A DNA stretch of 64,000 nucleotides, taken from positions 620,001 to 684,000 of the forward strand of contig CAWAMR010000014.1 in assembly GCA_963783095.1 (NCBI GenBank), given 5' to 3'. The notes below the pieces were generated by a model. It ran no database searches. It was not told where the DNA came from and saw nothing but the letters and a program-made list of their open reading frames with translations. The position numbers and the translations under genes are program-made. Shown one piece after another: positions 9,501-16,680 of this stretch (the stretch's first letter is position 1; each line of letters starts with the position of its first letter). The DNA comes from CAWAMR01 sp963783095 (lineage in GTDB: Bacteria; Planctomycetota; Planctomycetia; Gemmatales; Gemmataceae).

Positions 9501-9953
9501 CTACTTTTTCTCGGATGACTCGAAGTTGGCAATCTTGTCGATTCGGCGTTGATGTCTACCCGCATCGAACTCCGTTGTCAACCAGATTCGGACCATGCGT
9601 TCGATCAATTCCGCGCCCAACAAATCGGCGGACAGACAGAGAACATTGGCATCATTGTGTCTTCGACTCATCTCCACCGTAACGCTATCGTGGCACGGTG
9701 CAGCACGAACCCCGGGCACCTTATTGGCGGCAATGCACATACCGATGCCGGTACCGCAGATCAGAATGCCCCGATCCGCCCGATGCTCCCCGACGATTTT
9801 ACCAACCTCAAACGCGAAATCCGGGTAATCGACGTTAACATCCGGACTTGCCACGCCCAGATCGATGACTTCATGCCCAAGTTGGTGAAGCACCGCGATC
9901 AGCCGTTGCTTGACGGCAAAGCCCCGATGATCGCTGCCGATTGCGATTTTCAT
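9501..9953 (-). CDS. rpiB: Ribose-5-phosphate isomerase B
   Basis: Pentose-phosphate-pathway enzyme of 150 residues interconverting ribose 5-phosphate and ribulose 5-phosphate. The family N-terminus MKIAIGSDHRGFAVK is followed by VDYPDFAFEVG and by ILICGTGIGMCIAANK, which holds the catalytic Cys and the phosphate-binding glycine loop. RRHNDANVLCLSAD is the conserved C-terminal motif. The start overlaps the stop of the upstream YrdC/phosphatase gene as ATGA, so the two are translationally coupled. Confidence 0.95.
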   Translation of the reverse strand: MKIAIGSDHRGFAVKQRLIAVLHQLGHEVIDLGVASPDVNVDYPDFAFEVGKIVGEHRADRGILICGTGIGMCIAANKVPGVRAAPCHDSVTVEMSRRHNDANVLCLSADLLGAELIERMVRIWLTTEFDAGRHQRRIDKIANFESSEKK

Positions 9954-11041
9954 GCAAACCTCATCTCGGAAAGAAACCGGTCAATGTGGCGAGAAATCTT
10001 TTGAGCGCATTCGTGATATACTTCCGATCCCGCACCCAGAGGATCATCGAGATCACCTTCGTTCCCGCATAACAGCCGGAGCGTTCCACCCAAATTCGGG
10101 TATCGGCTCACAATACTCAACAGATGGTGGTGGGTCATGGCGATCAGGTGATCCGCTTCGGCAACGATGAAAGGAAGCAAGGCCCGGCTTCGGTGTTCTG
10201 CGAGGTCGCCACCCAACGACCGAATGACGGCAATAGCCTCTGGAGCCGCCCCATCTCCATCATAAGCCGACAGACCGGCAGATGAAACCCGGAATCCATG
10301 TTTTGGCAAGTCCTCAATCGCGCATTGGAATCGGGCAGAAAGGCGCATCTTCAGAAGCGCTTCGGCCATCGGGCTTCGGCAGGTGTTGCCCGTGCAAACC
10401 AGAACAATCCAACAAGCATCGGCGAGATGCACTTCTGGTTCCTTTATTTTCCCCGCTCGGGTAATTTTCCAGCCTTCATCATTCACTTGGATTCGAGTGG
10501 TCGGTTCGCCGGCCAACTCACCCGCAGCGAGCACAACCGCTAAACGATCGCCAAACGATTGAATGACCGATTCCGGAGTCTTCAGCGGCGTATCCGGTTC
10601 GATGACTACCAGGGGAAAGTCGGTTTTCTGAAAAAGAGCTGTCATCGCCGTGTGGGCCGGCATCCACACGTGCAAGACACCACCCGTTTGCAGGCGCTGG
10701 GCCACCGGTTCGGAAACCGAAGAGCCCCAGCGAATTGCATTTTGGGTCGGAACGACCAGAGTCAATGGACCCGGCCAGCAGCGCCGGACGAGGCGCTGCC
10801 CACGAAGGGGCAGCAAGGAACCAACTTCGGCAACGTCGGCGATGGGAAGCGTGAGTGGGATCGGCTCAGCGAAGAATTGGGAAATCGATTCTACTGCTTC
10901 GGCCGATGAGGCCGCGGCAGCAAAAACATAGCCTGCCTCTGTGGGAAGCGCAACCGCACCACCTTGGCGGAGAGCAGCAACGATCTGGCCGATCAGATCG
11001 TCGGGTTGGCCGGCATTTTGCCAGTCAAGAACCAGCGCCAT
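9950..11041 (-). CDS. Fusion of a YrdC/Sua5-like domain and a low-molecular-weight protein tyrosine phosphatase
   Basis: The product has 363 residues in two parts. Residues 1-190 resemble the YrdC/Sua5 domain that makes threonylcarbamoyl-AMP for tRNA t6A (GGAVALPTEAGYVFAAAAS near the start, RRCWPGPLTLVVPTQ in the middle). Residues 210-363 are a low-molecular-weight phosphatase with the P-loop VCTGNTCRSPMAEALL (CX5R) at about 212-225. The C-terminal half should hydrolyse phosphotyrosine or, as some relatives do, act on arsenate or arginine phosphate. The two domains are in one uninterrupted frame. The gene overlaps rpiB by four bases and heads a three-gene operon with rpiB and dgkA. Confidence 0.85.
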   Translation of the reverse strand: MALVLDWQNAGQPDDLIGQIVAALRQGGAVALPTEAGYVFAAAASSAEAVESISQFFAEPIPLTLPIADVAEVGSLLPLRGQRLVRRCWPGPLTLVVPTQNAIRWGSSVSEPVAQRLQTGGVLHVWMPAHTAMTALFQKTDFPLVVIEPDTPLKTPESVIQSFGDRLAVVLAAGELAGEPTTRIQVNDEGWKITRAGKIKEPEVHLADACWIVLVCTGNTCRSPMAEALLKMRLSARFQCAIEDLPKHGFRVSSAGLSAYDGDGAAPEAIAVIRSLGGDLAEHRSRALLPFIVAEADHLIAMTHHHLLSIVSRYPNLGGTLRLLCGNEGDLDDPLGAGSEVYHECAQKISRHIDRFLSEMRFA

Positions 11042-11119
11042 CCGAATGCAAGCTCCGCAGCGATAGGTAAAGAGGGTTGTTCCGGATAAGTTACCGAAAG
11101 AATCTCGATTCGACCAGTG

Positions 11120-11277
11120 GGGTAGGGTGGAGTGTGGAGGGTGGAGGATGGAGGGTGGAAGGTAGAGGGTGGAGGGTGGAGGATGGGAGGTGAACTACCC
11201 GCCACCCGCCACCCACCACCCGCCACCCGCCACCCACCACCCACCACCCACCACCCACCACCCACCACCCGCCACCC
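11120..11277. repeat. Polypurine/polypyrimidine low-complexity tract
   Basis: The left part (to about 11190) is built from GGGTGGAGGGTGGAGG-like units. The right part, from about 11200, is the complement-like CCACCCACCACCC and CCGCCACCC repeated roughly ten times. The two halves are complementary enough to pair with each other, and the G-rich runs could form quadruplex structures. It separates the divergent YrdC-phosphatase and ECF sigma operons, so it may affect both promoters. Confidence 0.85.
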
Positions 11278-11344
11278 GACCCATATTTTTTTCGTCGTTT
11301 TCGACTGCTCGATCGTTCAATATGCAGTCAAGGTGGGCCACGGC

Positions 11345-11894
11345 ATGAGAAACGACGACCGCGAACTCATCCGACGCTGGCGAAACGGCGACGTATCTGC
11401 CTTTGAAGCGCTGCTGCGCCGCTGGGAAGAACCCATCGCCCGCTTTCTCTTTCGACTTCTGGGTTCTCAGGCACCCGTTGCGGATTTGTCCCAGGAAACT
11501 TTCCTTCGATTGCATTTGCAACGATCGCGCTACCGCGAGGAAGGCAGTTTCTCGACCTGGCTTTATCAAATTGCGTTGAATCTCGCGCGCGACTGGTTGC
11601 GCGCGGCAGCGGCGCGAACCGCAACTGGTGACTATGGATGTTATCTCGATAGACGATTCATCCTTGGAACAAGGGGAGTTATGCGAGGCAGTCGAATCGG
11701 GATTAGCCGCACTCCCGCCTCCCCTGCGAGAGGTTCTGGTACTCAGGCATTACGAACAGATGAACTTTGAAGCAATGTCTCGGCTCCTCGGTGTTCCGGC
11801 CACCACGTTGAAATCTCGACTGGGCGTGGCGTTGCGACAGATGCGACAACACCTGAAATCCCGAGGCTGGACTGAAGAGGAGGCAACCTCATGA
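11345..11894 (+). CDS. ECF-type RNA polymerase sigma factor (one frameshift near 11605)
   Basis: About 182 residues. Region 2 is seen in ELIRRWRNGDVSAFEALLRR and DLSQETFLRLHL, then GSFSTWLYQIALNLARDWLR. Region 4 continues in another frame as LPPPLREVLVLRHYEQMNFE then AMSRLLGVPATTLKSRL. The frames join if one base is removed near 11605 (GCGCGCGGCAG), giving WLRRQRREPQL. The start ATG 11345 aligns with region 2. It overlaps the anti-sigma gene by four bases (ATGA), the standard arrangement of sigma/anti-sigma pairs. It probably controls its own operon, including the secreted protein at 12560. Confidence 0.85.
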
Positions 11895-12523
11895 ATTGTG
11901 AACAGGCTCAAACGCGCATTGCACTGGCAGTCTATGGCGACCTTCCACCCGATGAGATCGCGGAGTTTCAGCAGCATCTCGCAGAATGTCCCGAATGCAG
12001 CAGTGAATATCACTCGCTGGATTCGGTTCGGCAAACGCTCGATACCCCGCACGCGATCAAGCCGACTGTCGATATTCGCAGCATCCTTGAGGAATCCGCA
12101 ACTCGACAAGGGCGTTCGGTCCGGCGCTGGCGGCGCGTGGCAGTGGGCATGGGTGGCATTGCGGCGGGATTATTGCTGTTTGTGCTACTCCGCTTGGAGA
12201 TTCATATTGGCGGTGGACAATTCGTGGTCCGCTGGGGTTCGCCGCCCCAGGTAGAACAACCCAGAGTAAATCCCGAACCACCGAAATTGGTTGCATCTGA
12301 GAACAAGGATTCGTCGGAAATGGCGGAGCGGATTCGCATTCTGAGCGAGCTTGTCCGCGCATTATCGACTGACGTTAATTCCAGAGATGAAGAACTCCGT
12401 TCCGAGATCACTACCCTCACAGCCCGATTGGACTTATTGAAGCTCCAGTCGCAAGATCGCTGGAATGAGACAAAACAAGATGTAAAGGCTCTGTATATCG
12501 CTCAGTTTGGCAAAAAAGACTGA
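11891..12523 (+). CDS. Anti-sigma factor with zinc-finger (ZAS/zf-HC2) domain
   Basis: The product has 210 residues. The N-terminal domain contains FQQHLAECPECSSEY, a His-x3-Cys-x2-Cys motif typical of zinc-binding anti-sigma domains that hold an ECF sigma factor inactive. A single membrane helix (GMGGIAAGLLLFVLLRL, around residues 85-105) follows. The remaining part would lie outside the cytoplasmic membrane and ends in a helical region (RDEELRSEITTLTARLDLLK) that may form a coiled coil. Translation is coupled to the sigma factor upstream. Confidence 0.85.
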   Translation: MNCEQAQTRIALAVYGDLPPDEIAEFQQHLAECPECSSEYHSLDSVRQTLDTPHAIKPTVDIRSILEESATRQGRSVRRWRRVAVGMGGIAAGLLLFVLLRLEIHIGGGQFVVRWGSPPQVEQPRVNPEPPKLVASENKDSSEMAERIRILSELVRALSTDVNSRDEELRSEITTLTARLDLLKLQSQDRWNETKQDVKALYIAQFGKKD

Positions 12524-12559
12524 GTGAACGGCTTCCATAAATGACAAGGAGAACGAACC

Positions 12560-13861
12560 ATGAAACGAACCTGGCTATTGTTTTCGATCGCTGCCATGAT
12601 TTCGGTCGCGTCCGTTGGATCGGCTCAGAACTTTGGTCCATCTGGTCCGCCGACACCAAAAATCGACTCGCAAGCGAATCAGGAGGATATCGAAGTAATG
12701 CGCAGGCTTCTGAATCAGTTGATGCTGCCGCATCGAGAGTCCCGGCTCTCATCGCTTGCTCCGTTTCTCTATCAGCCGAATGATTTGAACACGCTATTGA
12801 GGCCAACGAATCAGGCTACGCCGCAGAATCAAGCAGTAGCTAAAGGTCTCCAATGGCTGGCGACCTACAGTCAACTGAACACGGCAAACGCCGGCCCCTA
12901 TGATTCGGTATGGGCAGATGTAGATAGTGATGGATGGCCGGACATATACGTGACCAATTCAGCGCATCCTGCTCCGAAGATCACGTTTGAGGGCAACTAT
13001 CTAAAGGGGCATGGCATCAGCTTCACCGCAACGGTCGCGCCCACGGAACCAATCTGGTTTCATCCGGGCAGTAAGGCGTTGGGTGTTGCCACTTGCGCCA
13101 CCTGTCATGGGAAACCGATGACCTCCGCTGCGCCGCCACAACCGGCACCCTTGAGTGCCTGGGAAAAGACCCGGCTCCAGGTGATCGGCACTCCACCCCC
13201 CAAGGCGCGTCCGGCAGTGCGAATCGGGCAAACCTGTCAACCCGGCAACCTCACCGAAGCGATTCTCGATTTGTTGGCGGAGAACGGTCACCATTTCGGC
13301 CAATTACCCAGCAATGAGAATCTCTCCGTTGCACTCACGATCCGCACCAACCAACCGCTCACGGCAGCGCAGGAAACAACGGACCCAAACCGTCCCTCAA
13401 AGACACTGCTGTCGAAAGTGCAGGATCTCAAGACGTTGGGTGAATTACATCTGAAACAGAAAAAGTGGAACGACGCTGCGGACACATTCCGCGATGCGAT
13501 CAAGATAATGCAACATGTTCCCGCAAGCAAGAACGACGGGGATGCCAAAAACTTCGATCGCGAAAAGGAAATGCGCTACCTCAATCTGAAATTGATTTTC
13601 GCGTTGACGTCCGCGGGCCGCGATACGGAAGCCGAAGCATGGGTAAAGAAACTTGCCGAAGGACCATCGAAAGTTCCCGCTCCGGAAGCGAAAGCCAAGC
13701 CGGAGCCCGTACAAAAACCTATTTTGCCAGGCAAATTGATTATCACGGTGTCGAAGCAACTGCTCATGGATGTTCACTCGAAGAAGATAACCCTTGAACA
13801 GTTCAAGAAATCGGCGGAAATCGAAGCCATCGGTTTCCCAGCTGCGGATAAGAAGAAGTGA
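12560..13861 (+). CDS. Secreted protein with a CxxCH motif and TPR-like C-terminus
   Basis: The product has 433 residues, starting at ATG 12560 behind AAGGAG. A signal peptide is clear (MKRTWLLFSIAAMISVASVG then SAQ). Around residue 115 there is a calcium-binding-like DSVWADVDSDGWPDIYVTN, as in FG-GAP/VCBS repeats. Near residue 177 there is CATCHGKP, which fits a covalent c-type haem site. Residues 290-360 (LGELHLKQKKWNDAADTFRD) resemble TPR helices. I do not recognise the whole protein. Its position 36 bases after the anti-sigma gene makes it a likely member of that regulon. With only one CxxCH, haem attachment is possible but unproven. Confidence 0.7.
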   Translation: MKRTWLLFSIAAMISVASVGSAQNFGPSGPPTPKIDSQANQEDIEVMRRLLNQLMLPHRESRLSSLAPFLYQPNDLNTLLRPTNQATPQNQAVAKGLQWLATYSQLNTANAGPYDSVWADVDSDGWPDIYVTNSAHPAPKITFEGNYLKGHGISFTATVAPTEPIWFHPGSKALGVATCATCHGKPMTSAAPPQPAPLSAWEKTRLQVIGTPPPKARPAVRIGQTCQPGNLTEAILDLLAENGHHFGQLPSNENLSVALTIRTNQPLTAAQETTDPNRPSKTLLSKVQDLKTLGELHLKQKKWNDAADTFRDAIKIMQHVPASKNDGDAKNFDREKEMRYLNLKLIFALTSAGRDTEAEAWVKKLAEGPSKVPAPEAKAKPEPVQKPILPGKLIITVSKQLLMDVHSKKITLEQFKKSAEIEAIGFPAADKKK

Positions 13862-13865
13862 AAAC

Positions 13866-13927
13866 GTAGGGTAAGCGTCCCGCTTGCCATTCAAGGCCAT
13901 CCAAGGCAAGCGAGACGCTTGCCCTAC
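13866..13927. terminator. Hairpin between convergent genes
   Basis: Arms of 23 bases (13866-13888 and 13905-13927; GTAGGG...AGCGTC...CGCTTGCC) pair with two mismatches across a 16-base loop. The hairpin lies four bases after the secreted-protein stop and ends just before the YhaM-like stop on the other strand. It could serve as a two-way terminator. The sequence type (GGCAAGCGAGACGCTTGCC) looks like a dispersed intergenic palindrome. Confidence 0.7.
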
Positions 13928-13930
13928 GCG

Positions 13931-14962
13931 TCACAACTCCCGCCCCTTCAGAAGCCGTTTCCCCATCATCGGATCGCGCTTGGTGAATGGTCCATCGGCG
14001 ACATCGGTGCGCAAAAGTCGAAGATACATCTCCATTTTCGCATCCAGATCATCGGCATGATGCAGGATCAGCACTTCCGGAATCATGGGCGATTGCGTTG
14101 TTCCCCAGTTCGGAATCTCCAGATAACTCAACAGCAGGTGTTCCAGGAGTTGGAGCAACAGCGGATTCAACTCCGGAATCTCGCGGGCTGCGTCGCGAAC
14201 CATATCCCTGCCCAGAATAAGATGGCCGATCAATCGGCCGGGAATCGTCGGCACAACCTGGGGAAGAAGCTCCGTTGGCGAAGTAAATTCCAAAACCCGA
14301 CCAAGTTCGTGCAGGGCAGCTCCCGCAACGATCAGATCCCGATTCAGCGGCGGTTTCAGATCGGGGTATTGCAGCTGATAACGATTGGCGAGGGCGATGC
14401 AATTCTTCACCACGTTGAGACTATGCTCGAGCCAGCCGCCGGGATATGGGAAATGATGCCGTTGCGATGCGGGCAGGAGTCTGAAGGCGTCCGTGTGCCG
14501 GTCCAAAAGCAACAAGACGAGTTTGCGCAGCGGTTCATCCTCGATGGAGGACTCCGTCAGTCCGCGAAGTTCCGAGAACAGCGCCGCTGAATCGATACGT
14601 GGTCGTTCGATAAAATCGGCCTCATTGAACCCGGCCTCGCGATCGGCTTCGGTGAAGTGTCGGATATTATGAACTTCAAGTTGCGGGCCGTACTGTGGAT
14701 GCTCGTAGTAGGTCGCGCGAAGTTTGAAGAACTGGCCCGGTTGCCATTTGTCGCATTCTTGGTAGCGTTCGCTTTCCTCCCAGATCATCCAGGATACGGC
14801 CCGTCTGCCATCGCGGAACCGACAATTGTAAAACTTCTTGCCGGCGCGCGTCACGCCTTTGATTCGCTCCACGAACAACGCAAAGAAATCGCCTTGCTGT
14901 CCCGGCTGCAATTCGCTGAGGTGCGTGAGAGTTGGTCTCGATAAGGGTTTCTGGCGAGACAT
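13931..14962 (-). CDS. YhaM-like 3'-5' exoribonuclease (OB-fold plus HD domain)
   Basis: The product has 343 residues. The N-terminal half has an OB-fold-like nucleic-acid-binding region (GDFFALFVERIKGVTRAGKK through EVHNIRHF). The C-terminal half is an HD-type phosphohydrolase domain: FPYPGGWLEHSLNVVKNC, AGAALHELGRV and EVLILHHADDLDAKM give the metal ligands, with His-Glu replacing the more usual His-Asp. This order matches YhaM nucleases, which degrade RNA or single-stranded DNA. It is probably monocistronic. The 157 bases beyond its end hold no gene I can support. Confidence 0.8.
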   Translation of the reverse strand: MSRQKPLSRPTLTHLSELQPGQQGDFFALFVERIKGVTRAGKKFYNCRFRDGRRAVSWMIWEESERYQECDKWQPGQFFKLRATYYEHPQYGPQLEVHNIRHFTEADREAGFNEADFIERPRIDSAALFSELRGLTESSIEDEPLRKLVLLLLDRHTDAFRLLPASQRHHFPYPGGWLEHSLNVVKNCIALANRYQLQYPDLKPPLNRDLIVAGAALHELGRVLEFTSPTELLPQVVPTIPGRLIGHLILGRDMVRDAAREIPELNPLLLQLLEHLLLSYLEIPNWGTTQSPMIPEVLILHHADDLDAKMEMYLRLLRTDVADGPFTKRDPMMGKRLLKGREL

Positions 14963-15119
14963 GATGATCCTCGACCCAGTCAGGGCAGCCCTGGACAGTT
15001 GTCATTACCCCAGTATGAATGGGACTGAGCCTGCCGCAAACGAGTGAAAGCATTCAAGTGGAACCCGGTCCTGAGCGCGGATGCGTCAGGAAGTCTGCCA
15101 GCATTCCTATTGCACTGCG

Positions 15120-15486
15120 TCATTCAGTCATGCACACCTCGACAATTTCCCAATTGCGAAGGGTAACGCAGTATCCGCGAAACTCGGGATCTCCATCGAC
15201 GAAGTACGAGATTGCAATTGTATTTGAGTCGTCTTCTAGATCTCCCGATGGCAGAATTCGAATAGTGACTTCATCGCCTGGACTGATTCTCGGTGCAGGC
15301 CACGCAGCATGATGTCGGCCATTTTGGGAGCCATCAAACAAGCCAAGACCGCCGATATGCAACTGATGAGATCCTTCGTCACCGGCGTGTTTGACGTAAC
15401 TGAGCCCAAAGGATAGCACCATCACCGTTGATTCCGGAGACGCAGACCCGTTCGCCGTTCTTCAGTATCTCAAATCGCGTAGACAT
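15120..15486 (-). CDS. Hypothetical protein (one frameshift near 15430)
   Basis: About 121 residues if a frame change near 15430 is accepted. The ATG at 15486 opens STRFEILKNGERVCVSGING, and the next frame continues VLSFGLSYVKHAGDEGSHQL then HIGGLGLFDGSQNGRHHAAW. The second part alone forms an open frame up to about 15425. It has no signal peptide or membrane helix. It resembles a small conserved planctomycete family of unknown function. The start lies inside the truncated toxin-like gene, so the upstream end may be a recombination junction. Confidence 0.5.
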
Positions 15487-15577
15487 ATTGTACTCGGCCC
15501 AACTCCACGAGCTGCTCTCGCACCCGAACTGAGTACGATACGCGGTACAGGATCGGTTCGTTGCCGGTGCCGCTCAT
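15470..15577 (-). pseudogene. Truncated RelE/ParE-like toxin gene
   Basis: ATG 15577 overlaps the previous stop as ATGA and encodes only 35 residues (MSGTGNEPILYRVSYSVRVR, then EQLVELG) before a stop. The start resembles RelE/ParE-like toxins of about 100 residues, where a Y-x-V-x-Y-S motif and a helix with VREQL are typical. The rest is replaced by sequence leading into the next gene. I read this as the stump of a toxin gene. The family call is tentative. Confidence 0.4.
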
Positions 15578-15774
15578 GACACGCCAGCTGCAGCCTCGAC
15601 CGCAGCGATGAACGACTCAAGCGGCTCGCCCCCTGTCGCCTCAATTTCCCGCACGCCTTCCAAGAACTCTTGAGCATCGAAAGTCTGCCGCGCCCACGCC
15701 AAAAATTCAGGCGGGACAGGGACCGGAGCAGGCACCGAGGGTATTGGCGTCTGAGAACTCGGCTCTGTAGGCAT
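15574..15774 (-). CDS. Small antitoxin-like protein
   Basis: The product has 66 residues from ATG 15774 (MPTEPSSQTPIPSVPAPVPV); the frame is open 40 codons further upstream but that part looks non-coding. A flexible Pro-rich N-terminus is followed by a helical acidic domain (FLAWARQTFDAQEFLEGVRE, LESFIAAVEAAAGVS). It overlaps the truncated toxin-like gene by four bases, the usual order for an antitoxin followed by its toxin. Function is inferred from this arrangement only. Confidence 0.5.
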   Translation of the reverse strand: MPTEPSSQTPIPSVPAPVPVPPEFLAWARQTFDAQEFLEGVREIEATGGEPLESFIAAVEAAAGVS

Positions 15775-16054
15775 TGGTGTGCTCCTCTCGCAAAACCCGA
15801 GGATCAAACGGTTGGTGAATCTACTGCCAGCGTACCGATGCGGCGAGCCGCCGTCAAGCGTCGCGGCGCACGCGGAATCGAGCTGTCGAGTCACTGGATG
15901 AACAGCTATCTTGGATCCCGGCTATTGCCAAAGGAATCCACCCTACACGAACTGCCTCGAACTTTTCTTCCATTTTCAGCAACAGAGTCGGACGATGAAA
16001 GATCGATTCGGGTTGAACCGAAAGAGCGCGGAGATGCAAGGATAACCTTCGTTG

Positions 16055-16504
16055 CTATCTCATGGCTGGTCCAAAAGTGCTGTCGGGCGCACCCCCAGGA
16101 ACATAGTAGCGGTCTCTTTGCTCACCTCCAACATTCAAGACAGCAGACCAGACTCCCTTGGCAATGATTGGATAGGAACTCGGACCCGTACGGCCCCGGT
16201 TCTTGTAGCCGTGTCCGGGGTATCGAATCACGATGCGAGACCCTTCACGCAAGCCGGTCCCGGTCTTGCGAATCGCGCGGACGTCCGCTACTACTTCAAC
16301 ATCCCACCGAGTGAGGGTGTCGTTGTCCTCCGTGATGCGCTTGGACAATGAAACCACTTTGATATCGAGGTCTTCCGTTGCCAACTTTGGATCGGGGTAG
16401 CCAGGGATCGGCGGTTGTGCACAAACACCATGCGACAACGCTACCAGTAGGGCACAAGCACTCCCGAGCATGACAAGCCTCCTTGTCAACAGCTTGAATT
16501 CCAT
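16055..16504 (-). CDS. Secreted hypothetical protein
   Basis: The product has 149 residues from ATG 16504. The signal peptide is strong (RLVMLGSACALLVALSHGVCAQ). The mature part is about 120 residues, mainly beta-like, with DVEVVADVRAIRKTGTG, GSRIVIRYPGHGYKNRG and IIAKGVWSAVLNVGGEQRDR. I do not recognise the family. The 280 bases between it and the antitoxin-like gene hold no gene I can support. Confidence 0.6.
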   Translation of the reverse strand: MEFKLLTRRLVMLGSACALLVALSHGVCAQPPIPGYPDPKLATEDLDIKVVSLSKRITEDNDTLTRWDVEVVADVRAIRKTGTGLREGSRIVIRYPGHGYKNRGRTGPSSYPIIAKGVWSAVLNVGGEQRDRYYVPGGAPDSTFGPAMR

Positions 16505-16680
16505 TTCAAAATAAGCAAACGCCGTGCCGCCCAACGCGGGTTGCCTGGTATGGGCCGTCGCGGCCGCACCATATCGTACAAGAGAGTTGCCGGCAACTGC
16601 TAATTTTCCCGACCACTCCCGTTTCCCAAAAACGTGATTTTTGTTATGCTTTCATTCGATCAACGATTGGAGGTATTATC

